Source: Candidatus Gastranaerophilales bacterium (GTDB taxonomy: Bacteria; Cyanobacteriota; Vampirovibrionia; Gastranaerophilales; Gastranaerophilaceae). Taken from it: DNA of 64,000 bases. Below the pieces are notes generated by a model. That model did no database searches and was not told the DNA's origin. It was given only the letters and a program-made list of their open reading frames with translations. The position numbers were made by a program, and so were the translations under genes. Positions within the stretch are counted from its first letter, which is position 1. Each line of letters starts with the position of its first letter. Where the stretch lies: positions 1 to 64,000 of the forward strand of contig CALUPW010000004.1 of assembly GCA_944322785.1 (NCBI GenBank), in the 5' to 3' direction. This document shows positions 53,789 through 63,227 of this stretch, piece after piece.

Positions 53789-55158
53789 GACTGCTCATTC
53801 TCCCTCAAAAATTCAATAATTGTTTCAAACTTCATCGCTCTTGATGCCTTTAAAAATATTGTACTCCCGCCATCTATGTTATCAAGAATATAACGGGATG
53901 CTTCAATATTATCTTCAAAATTCTTTACAAAAATATCTGCATTCTTCAGTTCTTCTCCGATTTTTTCGGCGAGAGTTCCGACGGTTAAAAATTTCACTTC
54001 TTTTAAAATACCATTTTTCACTGCTTTATTACGCTTTAAAATCAAATCTGCCAGATATTTTCCGACGGTTCTGTGAAGCTGCACCTCATCTTTACCCAGT
54101 TCACCCATATTTCCAAGCACAACAACAGGATTTTCATACAAATCAATAAATGTTGAAACCGATGCTTTCATGGATTCGGGATTTGCATTGTAACTGTCGT
54201 TGATTATATTGAATTTACCGGCTTTTTCGGCTTCCCATCTTTTTTCTATCGGATGATAATCTAAAAGCCCCGATTTTATTTCTTCATAAGTCATTCCGAG
54301 TTTAAGACCCAGTTCAATTGCTGCAAGTGAATTTTCTATGTTGTAATTGCCCTCGACATTCAATTCATATTCATTTTCTTTGTAAACAAACTTTGAATAT
54401 CCGCACTTTTGCTCAAGAATAACTACATCAGAAATTGAAAACCAGATTTTTTCGCCGTTAAAATCTTTTGTAAATTTTTTAAGACGCTCATTGTCATTGG
54501 CAATCAATACTCCGTCAGTTTTTAAATATTTTACGATTTCCGATTTTGCTTTTGCAATATTGTCAAGACTTCCCAGACGTCCTATGTGAGCGGAACCTGC
54601 ATTTGTTATAATTGCATAATCAGGTTCTGAAAATTTTGAAAGAAGTTCAATTTCACCAAGTCCTCTCATTCCCATCTCAACTATCAGGGCCTCTGTATCC
54701 TCCTCCATTTCAAGAATCGTCTGACAAAGACCTACTTCGTTGTTATGATTGGAAAATGTTTTGTGTGTTGTGAATTTTCGGTTTAATACGGAAAATACCA
54801 TTTCTTTTGTTGTGGTTTTGCCTGAACTTCCCGTAATCGCAACTGTTACAGGATTTACTTTACGCCGGTAAAATCTTGCAAGAGATAAATATGCAGTCAG
54901 AGTATCCTTGACTTTAAAAACCAATTCTGCTCCGCCAAAAATGACATCAGATGTAGTAAAATATCCGATTGCCCCTTTTTGAAGAGCCTGTTCAATAAAT
55001 TTTTCGCCGTCAAAAGTTTCACCTTTAAGCGGCAGGTAAATTTCACCGGCTTTAATGTTTCTTGTGTCGGTTGAAATACCGAATTTTAACTCATCACTCT
55101 TGCTTTTTAATACTTCCGCCCCGCAGGCAGCCGCAATTTCTTTCTCATTAAACTTCAT
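53785..55158 (-). CDS. murF: UDP-N-acetylmuramoyl-tripeptide D-Ala-D-Ala ligase
   Basis: 457 residues. P-loop TGSSGKTTTKEMVFSVL, NAGSAHIGRLGSLDNIAKAK and DSYNANPESMKAS. Adds D-Ala-D-Ala to the UDP-MurNAc-tripeptide. First gene of the five-gene minus-strand operon murF-mraY-murD-ftsW-murG, all overlapping or nearly so; murE, murC, ftsA and ftsZ are not adjacent. Confidence 0.96.
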   Translation of the reverse strand: MKFNEKEIAAACGAEVLKSKSDELKFGISTDTRNIKAGEIYLPLKGETFDGEKFIEQALQKGAIGYFTTSDVIFGGAELVFKVKDTLTAYLSLARFYRRKVNPVTVAITGSSGKTTTKEMVFSVLNRKFTTHKTFSNHNNEVGLCQTILEMEEDTEALIVEMGMRGLGEIELLSKFSEPDYAIITNAGSAHIGRLGSLDNIAKAKSEIVKYLKTDGVLIANDNERLKKFTKDFNGEKIWFSISDVVILEQKCGYSKFVYKENEYELNVEGNYNIENSLAAIELGLKLGMTYEEIKSGLLDYHPIEKRWEAEKAGKFNIINDSYNANPESMKASVSTFIDLYENPVVVLGNMGELGKDEVQLHRTVGKYLADLILKRNKAVKNGILKEVKFLTVGTLAEKIGEELKNADIFVKNFEDNIEASRYILDNIDGGSTIFLKASRAMKFETIIEFLRENEQS

Positions 55159-55217
55159 ATTCTAATTTTACTTCAAACAAAACAAGAGAGTAAAAAGTTA
55201 ATAAATATTAATACTGC

Positions 55218-55246
55218 TTGACATTCGGATTTGTGTATCAGATAAT
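55218..55246 (+). promoter_or_regulatory. Promoter of rplU-rpmA
   Basis: TTGACA (55218-55223), a 17-nt spacer and GATAAT (55241-55246). The predicted leader (about 55253-55337) contains GGTAAC ... GTTACG pairing and CCCCGAAACACCCG, which may be an autoregulatory ribosomal-protein leader; that part is inference. Confidence 0.65.
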
Positions 55247-55337
55247 AAATATACGTGTATAGTACAGGTAACTCGTTGATAAAACCCCGAAACACCCGTT
55301 GAAGGGTTACGAAACCTCAATTAGAAAGGACAAACAA

Positions 55338-55697
55338 ATGTACGCAATTGTAGAAACAGGCGGAAAACAGTATCAAGTAGAAGAAGGACGTTATGTTGAC
55401 GTTGAACTTCTTAATCAAGAAGCAGATTCAAAAGTTGTTTTTGACAACATCGTTATGATTGTTAACGGCAAAAAATCAAAAGTCGGACAACCTTATGTAG
55501 CAGGTGCTTCTGTTGAAGGCGTTGTCGTTAAGGAAGGTAAAGCTAAGAAAATTATTGTTTTTAAACAAAGACCCAAAAAAGGTTACAGAAAAAAACAAGG
55601 CCACAGACAGGGCTTTACAAGAGTAATGATTAACAAAATCAGAACTTCCGCTCAAAAGAAATCAGCAGAAACTGTAGAAACAACAGAAGAAGCATAA
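55338..55697 (+). CDS. rplU: 50S ribosomal protein L21
   Basis: 119 residues. Starts MYAIVETGGKQYQVEEG and contains KKIIVFKQRPKKGYRKKQGHRQGFT, both standard. The ATG at 55338 follows SD AAAGGA; an in-frame ATG at 55299 is inside the leader and not used. It binds 23S rRNA. Co-transcribed with rpmA, 63 bp downstream. Confidence 0.97.
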   Translation: MYAIVETGGKQYQVEEGRYVDVELLNQEADSKVVFDNIVMIVNGKKSKVGQPYVAGASVEGVVVKEGKAKKIIVFKQRPKKGYRKKQGHRQGFTRVMINKIRTSAQKKSAETVETTEEA

Positions 55698-55760
55698 ACA
55701 AGTAATACAAAAAACGTATATAACCGCAAGGTTGTTTACGAATAAACAGGAGATAAAGAA

Positions 55761-56015
55761 ATGGCACATAAAAAAGGTATGGGATCTACCCGTAACGGAC
55801 GTGATTCCGAAGCGAAGCGATTAGGCGTTAAAAAATTCGGCGGTGAAACTGTTAAAGCCGGAAATATTCTTGTCCGCCAAAGAGGAACTAAAATTCACCC
55901 CGGCAACAATGTAGGTATCGGTTCTGATGATACTTTGTTTGCATTGATTGACGGTCAGGTGAAGTTTGAAGCTCACAGACGTGACAGAAAACAGGTAAGC
56001 GTTTACGCTGTATAA
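55761..56015 (+). CDS. rpmA: 50S ribosomal protein L27
   Basis: 84 residues. Starts [17 protein letters not shown], without the N-terminal extension cleaved in Firmicutes. Reaches the peptidyl transferase centre. SD AGGAGAT precedes the ATG. Confidence 0.97.
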   Translation: MAHKKGMGSTRNGRDSEAKRLGVKKFGGETVKAGNILVRQRGTKIHPGNNVGIGSDDTLFALIDGQVKFEAHRRDRKQVSVYAV

Positions 56016-56055
56016 ATTATTTAAAAAGAAATAGTCAATATCAATAGATTAAATG

Positions 56056-56094
56056 AAAGCGGTTGTTTAAATATAACCGCTTTGTTTTTTTTTT
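56056..56094 (+). terminator. Terminator of rplU-rpmA
   Basis: Arms AAAGCGGTT (56056-56064) and AACCGCTTT (56075-56083), then G and ten T (56085-56094). The T run continues directly into nine G. Confidence 0.88.
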
Positions 56095-56103
56095 GGGGGG
56101 GGG
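56085..56103. repeat. Adjacent T10 and G9 homopolymer tracts
   Basis: Ten T then nine G, between the rpmA terminator and the prepilin F 3' end. In an AT-rich genome a G9 run is unlikely by chance and is slippage-prone. Compare the G-tracts at 57190 and 63023, which precede prepilins F and G. Confidence 0.8.
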
Positions 56104-56107
56104 TAAG

Positions 56108-56128
56108 GGCGCCGTCGCAGGCGGCGCC
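56108..56128. repeat. GC-rich hairpin beside the prepilin F stop
   Basis: Arms GGCGCCG and CGGCGCC, 7-nt loop, 3 bp past the stop. Related in sequence to hairpins at 1341 and 12956. No T run on the minus strand, only C9 then A10. Confidence 0.65.
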
Positions 56129-56131
56129 TGA

Positions 56132-56938
56132 TTACCATGGATATTTGTCGCCGAAATCCCAGCCTTTGCATACGATATAGGCAAGACACATTGAGCCGCT
56201 GCCCCAGGCTGCTTTTAAATTACAGGAATTTGGCATCTCTGAAACATAATAATTACAGTTTTTAGATGTATCATAATTGTATGGGAGAAACTTGTTTCTA
56301 TCAGCATTATTCTTTTTATTAGGCCCGTCAGCGCCGCCAAGCTCGACCTCAAATACATCATATTCCATTTTATTAAACCCCTTAGGTCCATCTATATCAA
56401 ATTTTATACGAATTCTGCTTATCCCACCCATATCAATTTCTTCTTGTGTCATATGCCCGACCTGCACATACACAACAGCTCCGCTGTTTAATACAAAAGC
56501 TGTACCATAACTGCTAGCAGCTGGTCCCAAAATCGTACCTTGACTGGAACCAATAGTGGTTAAACCTTTTACTTTTATATTACAATAAGGCGCTACGTAC
56601 TTGTCTTTGCAGTAATGTAACACCTGTAAATACGGCAACATATATGTTTCGACAAAGAACATGCTTTTTTCAAGATTTGTCCCTTCCGTAGGTATATACC
56701 AGCTGTTAACTTCGGTGTCGTAATCAACCTTTGCTCGTTCAAGAGCGTTGCTTAAAATATTATAAGTGTGTTTGATTTTGGTTAAAGCTACCTGTTTGCG
56801 GTGGTTGACTATTAACGTCGGTAATGTCATGGCCGCAATAATTCCGATTATGCCGAGTGTTATCAGAACTTCTGCCATGGTGAAGGCGGTTTTGCGGGAC
56901 TTTTGCTGCCCTGAGTGCCCGACTGAATTAACCGGCAT
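56132..56938 (-). CDS. Prepilin-like protein F (YPW-ending, G-tract leader)
   Basis: 268 residues if started at the ATG at 56938; the start is uncertain. The class III site reads RKTA before FTMAEV, with Glu5 and a hydrophobic helix. The family loop is degenerate (KFDIDGPKGFNKMEYDVFEV). Six Cys occur in the C-terminal half, which ends CKGWDFGDKYPW. The frame stays open upstream to 57076 through dispersed palindromes, whose translations are not pilin-like. A GTG with SD AAGGAG lies at 57230, separated by a G13 tract and about 345 bp from the FTMAEV codons. It follows two dehydrogenase genes on the same strand. Confidence 0.8.
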   Translation of the reverse strand: MPVNSVGHSGQQKSRKTAFTMAEVLITLGIIGIIAAMTLPTLIVNHRKQVALTKIKHTYNILSNALERAKVDYDTEVNSWYIPTEGTNLEKSMFFVETYMLPYLQVLHYCKDKYVAPYCNIKVKGLTTIGSSQGTILGPAASSYGTAFVLNSGAVVYVQVGHMTQEEIDMGGISRIRIKFDIDGPKGFNKMEYDVFEVELGGADGPNKKNNADRNKFLPYNYDTSKNCNYYVSEMPNSCNLKAAWGSGSMCLAYIVCKGWDFGDKYPW

Positions 56939-56944
56939 TGATAG

Positions 56945-56964
56945 ACTCTGACTTTCGTCAGAGT
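56945..56964. repeat. Dispersed palindrome (ACTCTGAC type)
   Basis: Arms ACTCTGAC and GTCAGAGT, TTTC loop, then GACG. Lies immediately upstream of the presumed prepilin F start; the first of three palindromes in 120 bp. Confidence 0.65.
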
Positions 56965-57001
56965 GACGGGACGGAGTGCATAGCATCCGGCTGCTTTGGT
57001 C

Positions 57002-57023
57002 ACTCCGGCCTCTGAGCCGGAGT
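57002..57023. repeat. Dispersed palindrome (ACTCCGGC type)
   Basis: Arms ACTCCGGC and GCCGGAGT around CTCTGA. The same arms occur at 3453-3474. Confidence 0.65.
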
Positions 57024-57045
57024 CTGTTTTTATCCGCATTGATAG

Positions 57046-57066
57046 ATTCCGGATCAGGTCCGGAAT
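57046..57066. repeat. Dispersed palindrome (ATTCCGGA type)
   Basis: Arms ATTCCGGA and TCCGGAAT around TCAGG, followed by GAC. Near-identical to 42049-42069. Confidence 0.65.
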
Positions 57067-57082
57067 GACATATCATTTTTTA

Positions 57083-57235
57083 GTAAAATGATTCAAGACC
57101 TGTCTTTTTAAGAGGCTTTGGACTTAAATTGTCCTTGGCTGAAGAAGGACATAAGTCTAAATCGCAACAGGAGCCTGTTTTAAGGGTTGCCCCCCCCCCC
57201 CCGAATTTCAATCATAGTCTGCTTTTTCACCGTTT
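57083..57235 (-). repeat. 153-bp direct repeat with a 13-nt G tract, upstream of prepilin F
   Basis: Aligned over its full 153 bp with 62916-63068 (same orientation and length, no net indel, only scattered substitutions). On the minus strand it begins with a GTG (57230) preceded by AAGGAG, then AAA AAG CAG, a G13 tract (57190-57202) and AACCCTTAA. In the present length the GTG frame ends as a 16-codon ORF just past the G tract. Changing the tract by one or two bases opens other frames; one fewer G gives about 50 codons ending before the prepilin. Likely a contingency (phase-variation) element; switching is inference. Confidence 0.8.
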
Positions 57236-57253
57236 TTAGCTCCTTTCAGATTT

Positions 57254-58291
57254 TTATTGCCAAGGTTTTATCAAAAATTTTACCGCACGTCCTGCAATAT
57301 GTTCTTGCATTGCAAATTCGACATCTTTAAGTGAAAGTGTATCCGTAATTAGCTTTTCAACTTCGATTTGTCCTGATGCAATATAGTCAAGCGCCTGTTT
57401 AAAATACTTTGGCGTATGATGAAACACGCTCATCAAACGGATATCGCCATAGTGCATTTTGGTTGTATCAAATGTTACTGTTGAACCGGATTTGCAGCCG
57501 CCGAAAAAATGAACGGTGCCGCCGGGGCGGACAAAAGAAAAAATTCTTTCCCAGATTTCAGGCAGACCGACACATTCAACCGCAATATCAAGCCCTTTAT
57601 TTTCCTCTGTAAAATCCATAAAAATTTTTTCAGGATTGGGATATTTTTTCAAATCCACAATCTCATCAGCATGTGCAAATTCATCCGCCAGCTTAAGTTT
57701 TATCGGATTACGCCCTGCTGCAATAACCCGTGCGCCTTTAAGCTTGGCAAGTCTTGCAAACATAAGCCCTATAGGTCCTATCCCGATAATTCCGACTGTA
57801 TCACCTTCTTTTATTCCTGTTCTTTCAACACCGTGAACCACATTTGCAAGCGGTTCACAGAATGCCGCTCTGTCAAAACTTAAATCCTCCGGTAAAATAT
57901 ATGTATTCTTTTCAACTATTCTTGCCGGAACCGTTATATATTGAGCGTATGCACCGTTCAACAAATCCAGATTTTCGCACAAATTGTATTCTCTGCGACG
58001 GCAGTAAAAACAGTGTCCGCAAGGAGCCGAATTCGCACAAACAACACGGTCGCCGGCTTTAAATTTGGTAACACCGTGTCCGACTTTATCTACAATTCCT
58101 GCAAATTCATGCCCGAAGCCGGACGGAATATTTTTAATCAATACCGGATGTCCCCGTCTGTAAGTCTTTACATCTGTTCCGCATGTCAGAGCAGATATAA
58201 TTTTTACGACGATTTCACCCTCCTCGGGCGGTTTTATCATTACTTCTTCATACTTAATATTCTGCGGTCCGTAATATTGTATTGATTTCAT
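57254..58291 (-). CDS. Zinc-dependent medium-chain dehydrogenase 1
   Basis: 345 residues. GroES-like domain with catalytic-zinc residues in CGTD and GFGHEFAG, structural-zinc Cys cluster CGHCFYCRRREYNLC, and Rossmann motif GIIGIGPIGLMFARL. The family oxidises sugar alcohols, threonine or other secondary alcohols with NAD(P). Substrate unknown. The start at 58291 follows CGGGAA; an in-frame ATG at 58315 lacks an SD. It sits 25 bp downstream of a second dehydrogenase, likely one operon, with the prepilin F leader just after its stop. Confidence 0.9.
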   Translation of the reverse strand: MKSIQYYGPQNIKYEEVMIKPPEEGEIVVKIISALTCGTDVKTYRRGHPVLIKNIPSGFGHEFAGIVDKVGHGVTKFKAGDRVVCANSAPCGHCFYCRRREYNLCENLDLLNGAYAQYITVPARIVEKNTYILPEDLSFDRAAFCEPLANVVHGVERTGIKEGDTVGIIGIGPIGLMFARLAKLKGARVIAAGRNPIKLKLADEFAHADEIVDLKKYPNPEKIFMDFTEENKGLDIAVECVGLPEIWERIFSFVRPGGTVHFFGGCKSGSTVTFDTTKMHYGDIRLMSVFHHTPKYFKQALDYIASGQIEVEKLITDTLSLKDVEFAMQEHIAGRAVKFLIKPWQ

Positions 58292-58316
58292 TAAATTTTC
58301 CCGTTTTAATAACATC

Positions 58317-59327
58317 TTATGCGATTTTGATGTAAGCTTTCAAAATTTTATTTGATATTGTATCGTCAAATGCCGTATTTATTTTATCAAAATCATAAAC
58401 CGTTGACAAATTTTTAACTTTCACCTGTCCTGTTTTTAAAAGTTCCAGAGATTCCGCAAGATCCAAAGGGGCAGGGGAATAACTGCCCAAAACAGTCAAT
58501 TCTCTATAATAAATTTCATTATTTGCATATCCGAAGTTTTTCGGAGTGCTTGCAAAAACAAGAATTTTGCCGCCATTTCTTACCATTTTAAGTGCAAAAT
58601 CAATCGCTCGGTCAGAACCTGACGTCATAAAAACAGCATCAACGCCGTTATTTTCGGTTTTATTAAAAATATATTTTTTCGTATCTTCTAAATCCGATGA
58701 ATTTATTGAATCTATACAGAAACTTTTTAGAATTTCAACACGTTCATCAATCAAGTCACACCCGATAACATTCATCCCGTGAGCTTTTAAAGCCTGTGAC
58801 ATCAAAATTCCGATTGAACCGAGTCCAACAACAAGAACGTTTGAATTTTTAGACAAATCCGCTCTATGAACAGCCCGAACGCAACAACCGAGAGGTTCAT
58901 AAAATGACCCCTCAATTTCATCAAGATTTTCCGGCAAAAGACGTGCGACATGCGTTAAATGCTCCTCTGAAAGATAGACAAATTCACTGAATCCGCCGGG
59001 AACGATATTCGTTTTTTTAAAATGCCTGCACATTGAAACATTACCAGATTTGCAGAAAATACATTCACCGCACGGTATATGGTGTGATGTAACTATTTTG
59101 TCGCCTTTTTTAAAAGCTGTTTCGGAGTTTATTTCAATAATTTGTGCAACGATTTCATGTCCCAGAACTGTTCCGTCAGGTGAAATTTTTTCACGGAATT
59201 TAACAATATCAGAACCGCACAAACCGCACCCCAGAACTTTTACAATCGCACCTTTTTTACCGCCAAAATTTATATCTTCAACTTTTTTTACCAAAATCTT
59301 ATCATTATCAATAACTGCAACTTTCAT
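58317..59327 (-). CDS. Zinc-dependent medium-chain dehydrogenase 2
   Basis: 336 residues. CGLCGSDIVKFR, LGHEIVAQI and the Cys cluster CGECIFCKSGNVSMC are present, and the Rossmann motif is VVGLGSIGILMSQAL. Only modestly similar to its neighbour, so a tandem of diverged paralogs rather than a recent duplication. The ATG at 59327 has AGAGGG upstream. Substrate unknown; carbohydrate or polyol metabolism is likely. Confidence 0.88.
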   Translation of the reverse strand: MKVAVIDNDKILVKKVEDINFGGKKGAIVKVLGCGLCGSDIVKFREKISPDGTVLGHEIVAQIIEINSETAFKKGDKIVTSHHIPCGECIFCKSGNVSMCRHFKKTNIVPGGFSEFVYLSEEHLTHVARLLPENLDEIEGSFYEPLGCCVRAVHRADLSKNSNVLVVGLGSIGILMSQALKAHGMNVIGCDLIDERVEILKSFCIDSINSSDLEDTKKYIFNKTENNGVDAVFMTSGSDRAIDFALKMVRNGGKILVFASTPKNFGYANNEIYYRELTVLGSYSPAPLDLAESLELLKTGQVKVKNLSTVYDFDKINTAFDDTISNKILKAYIKIA

Positions 59328-59362
59328 CTTTAATCCCTCTTCTAACAAATTTTAACACAAAC

Positions 59363-59391
59363 TTGCGAAACCGTTAAATAAAATATATAAT
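59363..59391 (+). promoter_or_regulatory. Promoter giving a leaderless GNAT-like transcript
   Basis: TTGCGA (59363-59368), a 17-nt spacer and TATAAT (59386-59391). The usual start 7 nt on would be 59398, the A of the ATG itself. No SD. Confidence 0.5.
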
Positions 59392-59397
59392 AAGAAT

Positions 59398-60387
59398 ATG
59401 ACACGTATCCGAAAGTTAACCTGTTTTGATTATCCTAAAATCAAAAAAATGATATCGTATCTGGGGTCGGCAGAGGGTGAATTTTTCTCAAAAGCTCTGC
59501 TGAATGAACCTTTCGGACTTATCAGTTCTGTTCTGCCTTTAAAATACAAATTTTTAAACGAATCCTACATTCTTCTTGACGGAAAAGAAATCCTCGGACT
59601 GATTACCATAGAACCCGCACTTGGCAATCATTACAAAATAAACATTACCCGACTTGTATTTCAAAATAATCTTTATGATGCGGGGAAACAATTGATTGAC
59701 TTTGTAACATCAAAATACTCTGCAAAAGGTGCAACGTCATTTATTGTTTCTGTTGACGAGTGCCACGACGAACTTTTGAAACTTTTTACGGACGGCTGCG
59801 GCTTCCGTCAATGCGCAAGCGAAACTTTATGGAAAATTGACAACTTTCCGCAAAATACAGATATCCCCTGTGGTTTCAGACCTTTTAACAACGGGGACGC
59901 CAAAAGCGTATGTAAACTTTACAACAGCGAAATTGAAACCATTTATAAAGCTTCTCTTGAACGGATAAAACAGGAATTTGAAGACCCGATTTTCGGCGGA
60001 TATTCTCAGTTTTATAAAAACAGATATGTTCTGGAAGAACCCGTTAAAAAAACAATTATCGGATATATTTCAATTACCACGAGCGATAATAACAATTTTA
60101 TTATTGATTTTGTCACAAATGACGGCTATGAAATAGCATACGATGATATTTTAAAATATGCGATTTCTGAAATCAGCAGGCGGAGAACTGTTTTTTATCC
60201 TTTTGTCAAGCAAAAAAATTACACAAGAACAACCGAAAAACTGGGTGAATATTTGAGAGGGAAAAACTATACCCCTATTCAAAACCAGATTGTTCTTGTA
60301 AAACATTTTTACCGACCCGTAAAAACAACCGAAAATGCAATTCAGGTATTTTTATTCGGTGAAAACAGCAAAATTGTGACCAACTGA
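59398..60387 (+). CDS. GNAT-like protein of unknown function
   Basis: 329 residues. Two regions with an acetyltransferase-like beta-alpha pattern (about 1-150 and 160-300), including YKINITRLVFQNNLYDAGKQLIDFV and ILKYAISEISRRRTVFYPF, suggest a duplicated GNAT fold. No clear acetyl-CoA pyrophosphate loop (Q/RxxGxG/A) was found, so activity is uncertain. Monocistronic with its own promoter. Confidence 0.55.
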   Translation: MTRIRKLTCFDYPKIKKMISYLGSAEGEFFSKALLNEPFGLISSVLPLKYKFLNESYILLDGKEILGLITIEPALGNHYKINITRLVFQNNLYDAGKQLIDFVTSKYSAKGATSFIVSVDECHDELLKLFTDGCGFRQCASETLWKIDNFPQNTDIPCGFRPFNNGDAKSVCKLYNSEIETIYKASLERIKQEFEDPIFGGYSQFYKNRYVLEEPVKKTIIGYISITTSDNNNFIIDFVTNDGYEIAYDDILKYAISEISRRRTVFYPFVKQKNYTRTTEKLGEYLRGKNYTPIQNQIVLVKHFYRPVKTTENAIQVFLFGENSKIVTN

Positions 60388-60578
60388 TATTAACTATTCT
60401 ATAAACATTGATAGCGCAAATTACTCTTGTATAGCCAGTCCGTATTTTACTTAATTAAGAAGAACAGTTTATTTAGAAAATTTATTAAATTTTGTAAACT
60501 AAATCAATTCAAAAATTAAAGTTTAAAGCATATCCGGTCGATTACACATTTGTAATCAGACAATTGGAGATAAATTAA

Positions 60579-60734
60579 ATGCTTAAAAAGATAGTAAAAC
60601 CTGCGTGTAATGTAAACGGCAGTGTTGAATATATATTAAGAGGAGCGAGAAAACGCCGGAGTATGGCGGTGGCAAATGCCAGAAATATTAATATGGAATC
60701 AGGCATAAGGCCAAAACTTGCTGTTGTTAAGTAA
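60579..60734 (+). CDS. 51-residue basic small protein
   Basis: ORF of 51 codons with GGAG at 60566-60569, 9 nt before the ATG, and its own intrinsic terminator at 60777-60807. Strongly basic (GARKRRS in the middle) with no hydrophobic helix and no recognised family. A hairpin GATTACA/TGTAATC (60540-60557) lies just upstream. The SD and dedicated terminator support a real small gene; nucleic-acid or ribosome binding is a guess from charge. Confidence 0.6.
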   Translation: MLKKIVKPACNVNGSVEYILRGARKRRSMAVANARNINMESGIRPKLAVVK

Positions 60735-60776
60735 GTGTGTACAGCAAGAGTTTAAGAAGTTGAGAGCAAAAGTATG

Positions 60777-60807
60777 CGGGACGGCAAAAGCTGTCCCGTA
60801 ATTTTTT
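60777..60807 (+). terminator. Terminator after the 51-residue gene
   Basis: Arms CGGGACGGC and GCTGTCCCG (one G-U pair), AAAA loop, then TAATTTTTT. Confidence 0.85.
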
Positions 60808-60943
60808 ATTTAGACGGCATTACAAAGAGATTATATGGAATTTTCCTCTAATTTACTCAGATTTTAACAGTTTTTCCGGTTTCTGCAAAAGATTGCATCA
60901 TAGCTTTTTTATTTGTGCTAAAATTATCATAAGGAGTATATAA

Positions 60944-61984
<1,041 letters not shown>

Positions 61985-62009
61985 AAAGCTTTGTTATAAA
62001 CTATTCTTT

Positions 62010-62051
62010 ATGCAAAACAGTCATGACTTATTCAGACTGTTTTGCATTTTT
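62010..62051 (+). terminator. Terminator of ilvC
   Basis: A 13-bp stem ATGCAAAACAGTC and its complement, 12-nt loop, then TTTTT. Also separates ilvC from the convergent prepilin G. Confidence 0.88.
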
Positions 62052-62069
62052 AATAGCCGCTATACGAAA

Positions 62070-62828
62070 TTACCACGGATAATTATCGGGGATTTTCCAG
62101 CCGCTTCTAAATATTAGCGCACCACACAAAAATCCGGAAAATTTTTCTCCGGACTTATTGCATCCATAAGGAGCACTAGTTATCAAGTCTTCAGTAGTTT
62201 TATAATAATTGGAACCCCAAAATTTTAAGTAATAGTTCTTTCTGTCACTATAATTTGGATGTCCATATATATCAAAAACAAATATATCACGCCCAACCTG
62301 ATTTGGTTTCTGGTGCGCATTTATATCAACAAACATCCATATATAACCATTTAGAGTATTTGGTAAAAAATAAATATACATTCCGTCATTGGTTTTTACT
62401 ATATAATTAGCGAGATAAATGCCGGCAGCATCTTGTCCGCTTAAACTATTTATTGTGTATTCCTCTTTGGAAAAACAATTTGCAGAATAACATTCTCTGG
62501 CATCTTTCATATACGGCAGATAATAACGTTGAAAAAATTTGTCCATACTTTTATCATACTCATCTTTCGGAAAATCCCAATAGACCATTTCGCCATTTTC
62601 AGCCTCTGAAAGATTTATTACATTTGCCATTACGGAATAAAATTTCTTTAATCTCTCAATTGTAACCTGTTTTTGATATTTTGCAAGAAGCATTGGCATA
62701 GTCATTGCTGCAACTATTCCGATTATGCCGAGTGTTATCAAAACTTCTGCCATGGTGAAGGCTGCTTTGCGGCTTGTATTGTCAGTCTGTCCTGCGGGGC
62801 GGAGGTTGTTAGACGAAATTTTCGTCAT
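62070..62828 (-). CDS. Prepilin-like protein G (YPW-ending, G-tract leader)
   Basis: 252 residues from the ATG at 62828, which has GGAGG 5 nt upstream; both lie inside a dispersed palindrome (62827-62848). The class III site is RKAA before FTMAEV, with Glu5 and a hydrophobic helix. Family loop FVDINAHQKPNQVGRDIFVFDI; C-terminus CGALIFRSGWKIPDNYPW. The frame is also open upstream to a TTG at 63044, through a G12 tract. A GTG at 63063 with AGGAGG 5 nt upstream lies before the tract but is out of frame. Deleting one G would join them. Confidence 0.8.
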   Translation of the reverse strand: MTKISSNNLRPAGQTDNTSRKAAFTMAEVLITLGIIGIVAAMTMPMLLAKYQKQVTIERLKKFYSVMANVINLSEAENGEMVYWDFPKDEYDKSMDKFFQRYYLPYMKDARECYSANCFSKEEYTINSLSGQDAAGIYLANYIVKTNDGMYIYFLPNTLNGYIWMFVDINAHQKPNQVGRDIFVFDIYGHPNYSDRKNYYLKFWGSNYYKTTEDLITSAPYGCNKSGEKFSGFLCGALIFRSGWKIPDNYPW

Positions 62829-62848
62829 TCTGGCCTCCGAGCCGGAAT
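62827..62848. repeat. Dispersed palindrome providing the prepilin G start
   Basis: Arms ATTCTGGC and GCCGGAAT (one G-U) around CTCCGA. On the minus strand CGGAGGCCAGAATGAC supplies GGAGG, 5 nt and ATG. Confidence 0.6.
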
Positions 62849-62879
62849 CTTTCCTGATTGATTTTATCAAAATTGATAG

Positions 62880-62900
62880 ATTCTGAATCAAGTTCAGAAT
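62880..62900. repeat. Dispersed palindrome (ATTCTGAA type)
   Basis: Arms ATTCTGAA and TTCAGAAT around TCAAG, followed by GACG. Confidence 0.65.
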
Positions 62901-62915
62901 GACGTAACGGTTTTC

Positions 62916-63068
62916 GTAAAATGGTTCAAGACATGAGCTTTTGAGAGGCTTTGGACTTAAATTGTCCTTGGCTGAAGAATGACATAAGTCTAAATCGCAA
63001 CAGGAGCCTGTTTTACGGGTTGCCCCCCCCCCCCTGAATTTCAATCATAATCTGCTTTTTCACCGTTT
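62916..63068 (-). repeat. 153-bp direct repeat with a 12-nt G tract, upstream of prepilin G
   Basis: Second copy of the element at 57083-57235, with the G12 tract at 63023-63034 on the minus strand. GTG at 63063 with SD AGGAGG reads 16 codons (MKKQ ... ) and stops at 63013 as now read; 11 or 14 G would carry this frame straight into prepilin G. Confidence 0.8.
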
Positions 63069-63227
63069 CCTCCTGTTTTTTATATATTCATTACTAATTT
63101 AATATACTGTATTTTTTCCAATTTTTCAATGTTTTAAAATAAATAAAAAGCGATATAATTGTTTACATCAGTTTCTAATCTGAATTCTTTATGATAAAAT
63201 CAGAAAAAAGTTTTATAAGGATTTTTT

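Noticed and set aside
55253-55337. Defined L21 autoregulatory leader RNA
   Set aside because: Some pairing is visible but I cannot match it to a known leader class, so it is only mentioned with the promoter.
56939-57076. N-terminal extension of prepilin F to 57076
   Set aside because: The added residues are translations of three palindromic repeats (CHSGPDPESI-type); kept only as an alternative start.
62829-63044. N-terminal extension of prepilin G to the TTG at 63044
   Set aside because: No SD before the TTG and the sequence passes through a G12 tract and repeats; the ATG at 62828 with GGAGG is a better start, though frame joining by slippage is reported as a finding.
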